64,000 nucleotides of DNA from assembly GCA_030248065.1 (NCBI GenBank), contig JASAMV010004664.1, forward strand, positions 1 through 64,000, given 5' to 3'. The notes under the pieces were generated by a model. That model was not told the DNA's origin. It made no database searches and saw nothing but the letters and a program-made list of their open reading frames with translations. Source of the stretch: Rhynchonema sp. JSB1_4. Lineage: Eukaryota; Nematoda; Chromadorea; Monhysterida; Xyalidae. Every line of letters begins with the position of its first letter. The stretch's first letter is position 1. Below are positions 1 to 9,300 of this stretch, one piece after another. Both the position numbers and the translations under genes were made by a program.

Positions 1-360
1 CAATGAGGTGTGTGTCGATAGAATCGGGGCAATATCCTAAGTCAACTTGAACCGATTACACCTGAAACCGTCGTATAATCACAAAAAAACAACGACTTTC
101 CCACAGCAAAAATTATGTAGATATAATTACATGGCTTGATCGGCGTTACACGAATGTGATTCGGTGTTCGGGATAGCGGTATCGCCAGTTCTTGGATATT
201 GAATAACATTTGGTTTGATGTGGTTTTGTGCCTGGACCACAGCTAGTGGAGCACGCACTCCACGGGTGCCAACCATTGTACTGGCAGTGCACTGAAAATT
301 GAGCAAACAATATAGTTAAATCTCTTAACTCCAGCGCGGCTTTGCCGACTTAAACCTAAA
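1..360. other. No gene recognised
   Basis: I see no domain, splice pattern or repeat I can name here. It lies downstream of the minus-strand PAN/TSP1 exons and may hold their next intron or 3' exons. Confidence 0.4.
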
Positions 361-368
361 AATGATAC

Positions 369-1178
369 CTGGACATGCGTGTGAATTGTAATTGCCTCTT
401 TTTCCGCCCAGGACATGGCGCTCCCCCTGCCACTTGGCGGCCGGTCCTCAATCGGGTCACCGGTCTCTGTGCCGCCGCCGCACGTGACTGGACAGCTCGG
501 TGGGCTCCATGGAGACCAGCTGCATACCGCGTCCACTTGCAGTGAGTCAAACATGATCATCTCAAAGACTATTTTCGTGCAGACCTTCTGATTGTGTCTC
601 TGATCTGTAGGATTTGTAATACCTCTGACGTGATGATTTGGCTCCATGTCCGCATTCAGAAAAAGTACACTTGGAAATTTAACACGGCTTTGTAGTATCA
701 GATTTTTCTGATTTACTCATCGCGCAACCTAACGAGAAACAAAAGACAATAATTTTTTAGTAGGTTTCTTGCAACCCTGCAAGATAATTTGTTTGCCAAT
801 CGAGCGGCAAGCGCATTGAATGTGTACCTTGTGGCTGTCTTGTAGTGGTCGTGGTTGTTGCTCGTTGTTGTTGTTGTCGTTGATGTGGTCGCGTCGCATC
901 CTTTTGTGCCGAAATACGTCGCCGAATAATCCGCAACCAGTCGATTGGGACTCGATACGGGTGACCAAAACAAAATGCAATTGTCGACTTCGCCTAGTCC
1001 ATCGTAATAAGTGCCGGCGCTTGAAGAGCTTTTTCATATCTTGATAATTTTCTCGGTAACAATCCAGAATGCTTTGCGTTTACACTTACACGCATCCAGA
1101 GTTCATCAGACATCGGCGTTTGCATTCGCTCAGTCCGTCAACGGTGTGAACCCAGTGGGACAATTTGGCAGCATTCGC
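369..1178 (-). CDS. PAN/apple and TSP1-like domain protein (partial)
   Basis: I read at least three minus-strand exons of a probably secreted or surface protein. A PAN/apple N-terminal half (about 1178-1090) contains ECKRRCLMNSGC and ends at a GTAAGT donor. After a 61-bp intron the second half (1028-828) continues in phase through DNCILFWSPV and ADYSATYFGTKGC, the usual C-terminal cysteines of a PAN domain, then a Thr/Asn-rich linker and a GTACAC donor. A further exon (about 590-369) carries CSWSPWSPPSCPVTCGGGT, a thrombospondin type 1 start. After GGGT the TSP1 motif is weak: this frame lacks later cysteines, while another frame reads GGAPCPG, so an indel or divergence is possible. The phase between the PAN and TSP1 exons is not resolved, so they may not be directly adjacent. 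The 5' end was not found; the frame stays open to 1319. PAN domains bind protein or carbohydrate; TSP1 modules bind matrix. The exact family is unknown. Confidence 0.6.
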
Positions 1179-1319
1179 CTTTGGGAGTTCAAAATTTTTT
1201 AATATCGTAGTTCCTTGAACCGCTGCCCGGTCTGTTCCTTTCTCCTCATCTTCATATAAGTCCATGTAGCCAGTCGCTGACGTGCAAATAATCAGCACTG
1301 AATCCCCAGCACACCCCAA

Positions 1320-2195
1320 TAAGCATTGTTTAACCGCATTTTCTGGGATGACGCCGTCGTTAAACTACCCTGACCACCCTTCATCTACGGCCCATGCATG
1401 GTTCGTTCGTTATTACGTTGCTTTAATTTAGCAACATCTGGTTCCCACACGGCTGTAGTTGGGTTTCTTTATGGTATCTGAACCAAAGCTCTTTGTACAC
1501 ACATTTTAGTTTTTCAGCAACAAAAGAAACTCTTCTTTTAATACGCTTCCATGTCTTTCCAGCTTATACAATACTACACACGAGCTTTCGTTTTTTACTT
1601 GTAGATATTGTGTAGTTTACTGATTGTGTAGTTTATGTAGACAGTAGACGAACGAGATCCGTTCCCCGGAGAGTGTTGCTCCCGATCAGATCCAGAAGTC
1701 CCGATGATCCAATTAATTTTCTCTCCCACGATTTCCGATTTGGCATTCTTTTTCGAAATTATAGAGCATCTAAAAATGTAGTTGCAACACTTTTGTATAT
1801 GCAACAAAGCAGAGTATCATAACAGAATTGTGGAAAACGGTCAAACGTGATATAAATTGACGTAGGTTTTGCTTTGGATTTTTTGTAACGCGATGCAGGT
1901 CCGAAGGAAACATGACCTGTAATATGAGAAGTGTTGTACCAAAAGATGCATTCCCGTAACCCTTTATTAATCCCGATCTCCAGATCACAATCCCGATGAG
2001 CATTTTTGTTCGAGCACTGCCTGTATATACCAAACGATCTATGTACGTATACGCAACTCAGTAGCAAAGGGATTGACTGTTTTGAAAATTAACTGTAATT
2101 GGGAACGGGAAGGAATTTTCACTTCATCTCTGTCGTTGCGAATTATGGCCACGGTTTCAAGCACATGTTAAGCCGCGTGTAACACTTTTTCGGAA
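1320..2195. other. Intergenic, no gene recognised
   Basis: Several open frames occur but none shows a recognisable motif with splice support. The upstream exons of the PAN/TSP1 gene could lie here. Confidence 0.35.
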
Positions 2196-2285
2196 TAAAA
2201 ACAAATTTCGTCAAAAAAAATCAAAAAAAAAATTTCTTTTGGACAAAAAAAGTTGTTAATTTAAAAAATTTTTTTCAACCCTGCT
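2196..2285. repeat. A/T-rich repeat end related to CAGGGTTG elements
   Basis: A/T homopolymer-rich DNA ends in TTTTTTTCAACCCTG. This resembles the right terminus of the CAGGGTTGG elements at 30.8 and 32.2 kb. No matching left end is visible, so it looks like a solo or degraded end. Confidence 0.35.
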
Positions 2286-2499
2286 TGCACGCTCAATCCG
2301 TTTGATGTCCAGAAGGATGCCGCTACGTGGACAGCCTGCAGTTCAGTGTGGTGCAATAGGGTGAAGACGGAATCCCAGGTTTCAATTCAGGGCATTAGGT
2401 TTTTGACAAAATGCTCTGCTTTTATGCTAGATCCATGCTGCAATTGCTCAAAAATGAAACCTGGCGGTAGCGTCGCATTGAACAATCAATTGACCCGTT

Positions 2500-2593
2500 A
2501 TATGTAATTCCAGGAACACCAGCGTGCACCAACCGATGTTTCCATCACGCACATGATGGATATAATAACAAGGAACACCGATGGTGATTTCAT
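2500..2593 (-). pseudogene. Decayed macin first exon (signal peptide)
   Basis: Read from 2593 downwards, this encodes a start (MKSPSVFLVIIS), a hydrophobic signal segment, then CSWNYI followed by TAA. It lines up with the first exons of the two intact macin genes at 4.3 and 6.3 kb (MKSMATIV... and MKPIATIV..., each ending GCWNYITG). Where those read TAC ATC AC(G/A) G before GT, this copy has extra TA bases that bring in a stop directly before the expected donor. It also has an extra codon between Cys and Trp. I find no matching second exon downstream (below 2.5 kb). The simplest reading is a third macin copy that has lost function. An alternative is a diverged gene using another donor. Confidence 0.6.
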
Positions 2594-3246
2594 TTCGTTG
2601 ATCGTCAAACTGGTTGTTTCCACGAGGACACTGGTCGCTTGCAGTCGGACAAATTGCGTGTCAAATACGAGCTGCTGATGACGATAACTATAATTACGGT
2701 GTGAGTATGAACTTTGGTGGGCATACTGAGATAGATACCACATTCAATATACAATAATATTACTCAGTAATTGCTCTTGCAGCAATGCTTTTCCAGTAAT
2801 GCTAGTCGTCTGATTGTGTTCATTTTATTCCTCAGAATTGTAACACAGGAATAGAATTAGGTGCCGCGTCATTGCAAACTACATATGCCAAAATACGAAC
2901 ATCGACCTTCATATCTTGATGGAATGGTTGTGCCCATACGCCAAGAATTTACTTGTTATGGTTCACAAAATTATTGTTAGCTTTGTAATGAAAACGCAAG
3001 CATTTCATTGCGATAGCTGACCTGCCTACCGTGTCCATTAATCACTTCCGGTCATTTGTTGGCAACTTGTTGATAAAACATATACAAAGCAAACATAATA
3101 AAATATTGACATCAATGAAGTTAATGCAAGTCGTTATAAAAACAGTCAGTTGGGTCGGATTAATTTGCAACTGATTGATTAATTGAATAATCGGGGTTAA
3201 CTCATTTGTCATCTGTCACAATGCTAATCTGTCGAAATCACTTGTT

Positions 3247-4320
3247 TTAACGATAGCAACGACATACATTCACGGTTCGCGACAGTCCCAGACAGCCTTC
3301 TTCGTTCTTCACACAATTTCCGCCACGACGTCCCAGCTCGATGCAGCGATCATTGCACGTCTGAAAGCCGATCCACGTCCAGAAATCTGAGTCACATCGG
3401 CTGCCTGGAATATATGCATGAATTCCAGATAACATAAATCCAACCAGAGCACCCAGGGTCTTCAAGTCGAAATTTTCCACTTTGGAGCCCCCACCGTGGG
3501 GCTTTATGTGGGAAACTTCGGTATGTATAGTCCAGCCACGAACTCATGAGACGACGTTTTTTTGAAATTGGCTTGCGCGGATCCGACAATGTTCCGGTTC
3601 CACGAATTTCGGAAATGAAAGAAAGAGAAACGCACGTATTTTTTTAAAAACATGCTCTCCACTTCGGTTCGTAAATTCCCTTCTGACTCCCAAAACATTT
3701 GCGTGTTGAACAACGTGGCTGTTCGCGTAAGCACGCAACAAATTTAGGTCAGCCAGCTAGAACTTGTCATCATCTCCCTCGGCCAATCTCTTTTTTTTGT
3801 TTGCGAAAACACGTATCCGGAGCATTTTTGAATGCGGCCAAGCAAGCTTTAAGAAGTTGTCTCATGAGCTGGTGGTTGGACTATACTCTCCGACCAGCAG
3901 CTAACTTGTTATGGTAAGTTTCTAATTTCGTTGCCTCATGCATTTTTACAGACGCAGGCAGGACAACTCCCGTTCGAAGTCGAGGCAGGCAAACACACAG
4001 CGAACAAGCCAAGCAGCTGACACACACAGCTTGTTGACTGAAACATTCGAAACGCCAACGAGCGAGCGACGTGGCTTGTTGACTGTGTGTTGAGTTTATT
4101 GCCTGCCTCGGCTTCAAACGGGAGTTTTCCTGCGTCTGTAAAAATGCATGAGGCAACGAAATTACAAATTTACTCTACCTTGTGCAGTTATCCTATTTTG
4201 GAATTATCATAAAGAACACACCACACCCGTGATGTAATTCCAGCAGCCGGCATGCACCAGCGATGTTTGCATCACGGTCATGGTGAACAAGATGAATACG
4301 ATAGTCGCCATGGATTTCAT
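3247..4320 (-). CDS. Macin-family antimicrobial peptide precursor A
   Basis: The gene has two exons: 4320-4227 (start, signal peptide, GCWNYIT) and 3404-3247 (stop TAA). The intron is 822 bp with a GTGTGG donor and TTCCAG acceptor, phase 1. The product is 83 residues: a 24-residue signal peptide ending LVHA, then a mature peptide of about 59 residues with eight cysteines. The core FWTWIGFQTCNDRC..LGRRGGNC and the ending CRCYR match the macin pattern known from hydramacin, theromacin and neuromacin (W..CN.RC..LGR..G.C ... C.C). Macins are secreted cationic knottin-like peptides that act against bacteria and are linked to wound and nerve repair in some animals; function here is inferred from family. 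Precursor B at 6.0-6.4 kb is almost identical, which shows recent duplication. The intron holds two hairpin elements absent from gene B. Confidence 0.88.
3526..3884. mobile_element. MITE with AGTCCAGCCACGAACTCATG termini (copy 1)
   Basis: The left end reads TATAGTCCAGCCACGAACTC and the right end is its near complement (GAGCTGGTGGTTGGACTATA), with TA at both edges as in Tc1/mariner-like insertions. There is no transposase. It lies in the intron of macin precursor A. A second copy is at 34.69-34.88 kb. Confidence 0.7.
3914..4173. mobile_element. Hairpin MITE in macin A intron
   Basis: The arms are about 100 bp and nearly complementary (left GTAAGTTTCTAATTTCGTTG, right ending CAACGAAATTACAAATTTAC). 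Inside, each arm carries GACGCAGG, a GAGGCAGGCAA motif and a CAAGCCA block. The centre is a short spacer. It is non-coding and sits 53 bp from the exon of the macin gene. Confidence 0.7.
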
Positions 4321-4909
4321 TCTTTCAGTGTCGGGTGGGAGTATAGGGTGGTTTGAGGAGATTGTGTCGGATCGGGACTCTCGATAAAACTACAGTCGGA
4401 CAAGATTTTGTAGGGATAATCAGAATGAACTCAAAGCCTCGACCGTAAACAGATTTTATACACCCTGTCGGGATTGTGAAATCGTTGCGTGGGATACGGT
4501 TTGGTATTTGTGTGTTTTTGTTTACAACTAAACAGTTTGAAACTGGATCTCTCGGCTCATTCAGATCCTCGTTACCCTGTATTCAATATGTGATTCTCAG
4601 CTAATGTTTCCAACTTCTAACGCGCTCCTTCGTCACCTGACAGATGATTCACTGTACTTACTGAAAAAATTCGCGTGCACAGTGCGTGTCATTTTTATAC
4701 CGGTGTCGGTGAGGAAATCGTTAATCCGGAGTTAAACCTGCGGCGGCTATTTTTCTTTATGTTTATTTAAATTATTAACGTTTGATCTAATGCGCTTATT
4801 CTCTGCCGCTTCAATAATAACGTCACAGAGCGCTGTGGGAACGAGATGTAGCAATAATGACGGGGAGCGCATGTACATTCCAAAATCCTTTGTGAACAAA
4901 AAATGGCTT

Positions 4910-4981
4910 TCTTCGACTGGGGCTCGAACCCAGGTCCTCCGCCTAACCGGGGCATTGCTCTACCACCTGAGCTATCGAAGT
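4910..4981 (-). tRNA. tRNA-like sequence (likely pseudo-tRNA), left arm
   Basis: On the minus strand it shows an A box (TAGCTCAGGTGG), a B box (GGTTCGAGCCC), a D arm GCTC/GAGC, an intact T stem CTGGG/CCCAG and an acceptor stem of six pairs (CTTCGA/TCGAAG) with an A-A mismatch at the first pair. The anticodon loop CCGGTTA lacks the invariant U33, and one anticodon stem pair is A-G. It therefore looks tRNA-derived with an intact Pol III promoter, not a functional tRNA. Confidence 0.55.
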
Positions 4982-5358
4982 GCCTGCCCTTGGACGCAAA
5001 GTTTTTGGTCATATACATACGCAATTGTGATTGCCGTTTCTGCTGTGATGCACAGACCCACAAGGTCTGTGTGTGTGCGTACAGCCACAAACTGCACAAC
5101 ACACGATAAACGCTTTGCAAGCGAGGTGTATAAGTTGAAAAATACAGAGTCGAGATCCGGATCGGATCCCGAGTCGGGACAAAAAACAACTCAACCTAAG
5201 CCCGCCCTCATACATCTCGCTTTCAAGCGTTTATCGTGTGTTGTGCAGTTTGTGGCTGTACGCACACACACAGACCTTGTGGGTCTGTGCATCACAGCAG
5301 AAACGGCAATCACAATTGCGTATGTATATGACCGAAAACTTTGCGTCCAAGGGCAGGC

Positions 5359-5430
5359 ACTTCGATAGCTCAGGTGGTAGAGCAATGCCCCGGTTAGGCG
5401 GAGGACCTGTGTTCGAGCCCCAGTCGAAGA
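5359..5430 (+). tRNA. tRNA-like sequence (likely pseudo-tRNA), right arm
   Basis: This is the mirror copy of the unit at 4910-4981 on the opposite strand. It differs by a T in the T stem (CTGTG against CCCAG), which breaks one pair, so it is the more decayed of the two. The same atypical anticodon loop is present. Confidence 0.5.
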
Positions 5431-5979
5431 AAGCCATTTTTTGTTCACAAAGGATTTTGGAATGTACATGCGCTCCCCGTCATTATTCAACATCGTCTGC
5501 TGCCAACGAGATGTAGCAAGTTAGAAACCACTATCCATAAATCAATTTCACATCACACCATCTCTTAGAAGCCTACCACATCTGAAAAACAATATCACTG
5601 ATGCTCAATAATGATTCTACCATCGGCATGTGTTTTTTGAACGGTATAAACATTGATATTATCGAATTTCACTCCACTTTTTGTCGTCTATCATGCGTAT
5701 AGTGTTAACCATGTTAACGGCTACCGGTACTGGATCGCATTAGTTCTGAATTAGTCCTTTAATATTGGCACGGACTTGTACTGTAACTACCGTTGACAAG
5801 GGTTGAAATTATCGTAGAACGATAATCACAAAGATTAGCATCAATGAAACAAGATTATTGAATTAAAATACAACTCGCGATTAGGACATGAAACACAAAA
5901 CCGCTGGTTGCGACTGGACGAAGTTGCATGTGACATTGCGATATCACAGAATTTCGAAGTTGTCAAGAAATTGCGTTCT

Positions 5980-6363
5980 TCATCGATAGCAACGGCAAAC
6001 ATTCACGTTTCGCGACAGTCCAAGGCAGTTTTCTGTGTTCTTCACACAATTTCCACCGCGACGACCCAATTTTTTGCATCGATCATTGCACGTACGGAAT
6101 CCGATCCATGTCCAGAATCGTCCGTCACATCGGCTACCTGAAACAGAGTTGGGGGAAAAAATTTAGTTTTTTTTAATTTACTCCAACCAGTAAACAACTG
6201 CATTACATATATCGTTATACCGTGATGAATTTGATCCAACTTCGACAATTTTGACAAAAGTAGTCGCACCTGTGATGTAATTCCAGCAGCCGGCATGCAC
6301 CAGTGACGTTTGCAGCGCCGTCATTGTGAAGAAGATGAAGACAATAGTGGCAATGGGTTTCAT
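5980..6363 (-). CDS. Macin-family antimicrobial peptide precursor B
   Basis: The gene has two exons: 6363-6270 and 6137-5980 (stop TGA). The intron is 132 bp (GTGCGA donor, TTTCAG acceptor), phase 1, exactly as in precursor A. The product is 83 residues: signal peptide MKPIATIVFIFFTM...LVHA, then GCWNYITG, SRCDGRFWTWIGFRTCNDRC, LGRRGGNC and a C-terminal VCRCYR. All eight cysteines of precursor A are kept. Substitutions are few and mostly at charged loop positions (IEL to KKL, EEG to TEN). By family knowledge it should be a secreted antimicrobial peptide. The short intron without MITEs suggests it may be nearer the ancestral structure. Confidence 0.88.
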
Positions 6364-9300
6364 TGTTCACGGCTGCTGATAGTGGAGTATATTGTTGATG
6401 AAAATGTTGGGTTCAGTTTCAACGCCACAAAGTTCCACTAGGTAACAGTGATAAAAGAACGAAAAAGCCATACGAGCGTCTGCAGATTTATACTCTGCTG
6501 GGGATTGTGAAATCGTTGTTTTTGTGCGTCACAATTTTTTTTTCATGTGAGCACGCCACAAACAGGTGCCGGAGTTCCCCATTTCCATTCCAGATTTGGA
6601 AAAGATGGAAAACCGGCTAATTTTTTTAAGTATGTTCTCCAAATATTTTTCATCGAAAAATGTTTGTGGGCATTTGAACTTTGCGGACATCATAGCTGAC
6701 CTCATAGAATCTTATCAAACTGCCTTGCGTGCATTATTACATGTAATTCGATCTCCTTTATGCTCTGGAAGCATCAAATACGATCTAAGAGCTGTTTCTG
6801 CCGAAAGTGGGCGCAACTATCCCTGTTTGAACAAGTCTTCTGAATTCTGTTCATTTTTGAGAAATATGTTAACCCAGATAGAGTCCCTGAGGCTTTATTC
6901 GAACCATTCCCAATGGGAGCCTGTCCGGGGGCTCCATCCGGAAAACTCCGGCAGGCATGCTGTAATTATCGATACCGCTTTTTAAACCGAGTTTTTTTGG
7001 CTTTTTGTGCGTCACGTGTAAACACGATTCATGATTTTTATGCAACTTCGGCTGACTCAGAAGTTTTCGGTTTTAACCGTTTGTCGGAAGAACTGAAGTG
7101 GAACAAACAAGTTGCCTTTTTTCTTTTCTAGTTCTTATATATTTAACCATGTGTAATTTGACGCTTATTCCATGGCGTTGTATGTTAGCCTTCGCGCACA
7201 GATCACCACATAACGCTACTGCGTGCCGGACAGCTGAAAAATTGCACTATCAAAATGCAGATGCGCATATTTCACATATATGGTGTGCTTTGTGTCTCGT
7301 GGACATGACAAAAGTGTACCTGAACTTAACACATCATGCCCCTCCAAGTGAGCATCGACCCTCTATGGTGAACTTCCATATAGTGAACCCCCTGCATAGT
7401 GAACGATCTTTTGGTTCCCAGTCTACCGGGGGAAAACGGTATTATATGTCTGTGATGATTTTCCACGTTCAGATAGATATGTAACTACATAAGTGTATGT
7501 CGAGCCCCACAAAAACACGTTCGGTCTCAAGTTTTTTAGAGATCCTTTTGATATTTTCCACTTCGTCCCAAGTGCTGTTCTGTCCACCCACAAAATCCAA
7601 ACTGCTGCCGTGAACGCGTTGTGCAGCGGAGAGCAGCAGCTTACACGCATTGTGTACAATGGCAATGGGGTATAATGCGCTCCGCTGAGTGCACACACGG
7701 TGATTAGAATAACACTGCTTGCTGAAATTCGGACATTTTACAATCGAACCTGGCTGTTTTCACCGCACTCATCGTGAAATTGTGCCGAAGTTACGAAAAA
7801 CTGGTGAAATGTTGAAACGCAACAATACATTTCAATGCGAGCAGAGTAGTGTGATGAAAGTAAGAGCGCCACAACTTTGCACTGTGCTGTACTGTTTGAC
7901 CCGCCACCACCTGCGTGTGTGTGCGTGCGTGTTCGAAATGTTCTATTTACTTTTTATACTTTTTTTCGAATGAAAGCGGTTGCACACGTGACTTGGTTCG
8001 ACCTACCTTGTGGTTATGGGCTATTTGCGCTTACCTTGAACTAGAAAAAACTTGTCGTTTTACATGCGTGAATGTGGATCATCATCATCATCACACTCTG
8101 TCGCTGGGTTCCGTTAGCTCAAAATAAGAGGAACCAAATGAACCAACACATGATATTATTATGCACATTATGGACCAAAATACACCACAACGTACTGTAC
8201 GTATTCTGATGTGGAACCGGTCCTCGTGTTTGCGCTGCGTGTGTAACCGGTCCCAGACCAGGTGCACTGGTGGTGATATTGTGATTGGGGGTGGTTGAGG
8301 GGCAGGCACATATTTTGCAAAGTAATATGGTAGTCAATCCGGTTTGTTCTCGCTTGTGATGCGATGAATGTCACTAAATGGTGACCAGTTGTGGTCAATT
8401 GATGGGTGCACGCATGTTTGGCTAGGTAGTGTTTCCACTGAGGAGACCGTGTCAGATCCACATCTACTGACGAGACCCGACAACCACATGTACATAAGGG
8501 GTCACACACATAAACAGGATGAATGTTGTTTAGTGCCTTACACACGATAAATATAAGCAACAAACAAGTTATATGTATATGCGGTGGTGTCTTTTATTGT
8601 AATATATTTTCATCATTTTTGGATCCAGTTTTTGTACCCGCTCACCGTGTGTCCTTGCGGTGGTGACTGAAAGCTGGTTTATGAGACCAGTTGGACCGCC
8701 GTCCTGTGTTGCAGTGATGTCCTTGGCGGTACGCACTCATTTGGTCGGTGTTTGATGCTGCGCTTGGGAATTTGGGTGAAAGCTTTTTCAAACAGATCTG
8801 TGTTTTGAAACGTTTGCTAACTCAGCTGAGAAATTTTCAACTTCGCGCAACCCTTTTCACTCCGCAGTGGGCGTGTTGACTTTGTCTGCGCTCGCATGTG
8901 CACATCTACTGTATGTGCGTAGTGGATTGGCCATTGGGGGCTAACGATGGTTTAGTTTTTTGTTAGGTCGGCGATTCGATGCCACACAGACCGGGCAGCA
9001 TTTCAATTTTCGTCAAATCCCAATTTCCAGGTCCACATCAAAACTTCCATCATCCCCACTCCAGCCAAGCACACAACTGCGTCCACTGTTCAACTGTACT
9101 GTATCTTTCCAGAGACACTCTCAAAAGTGACCGTCCCCCATCGAAAAATGGCGATGGTTAATGGTCAACGACATTGTTACAATTGCTGTCACATGGGTGG
9201 CTGCTGCAGCATCATTGCAGGTACGTATATGTTCGTGCATGTGCAATCAAAAACGACGTGCATCTCTCAAGCGATGTTTCGTTCGTTATTGGTCTTCTCT

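Larger units (their letters stand above)
4853..5487. repeat. Large inverted repeat with a tRNA-like unit in each arm
   Basis: The left arm (4853 to about 5130) and right arm (about 5205-5487) are near-perfect reverse complements around a spacer of about 75 bp. Each arm contains a tRNA-like sequence, a CACACACAGACC stretch and GATAAACGC. A 15-bp direct repeat, AACGAGATGTAGCAA, flanks the structure at 4840-4854 and 5505-5519, with 17 unmatched bases at the right edge. This looks like a target-site duplication, so the unit probably inserted as a mobile foldback element or a head-to-head pair of tRNA-derived SINEs. Confidence 0.75.
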
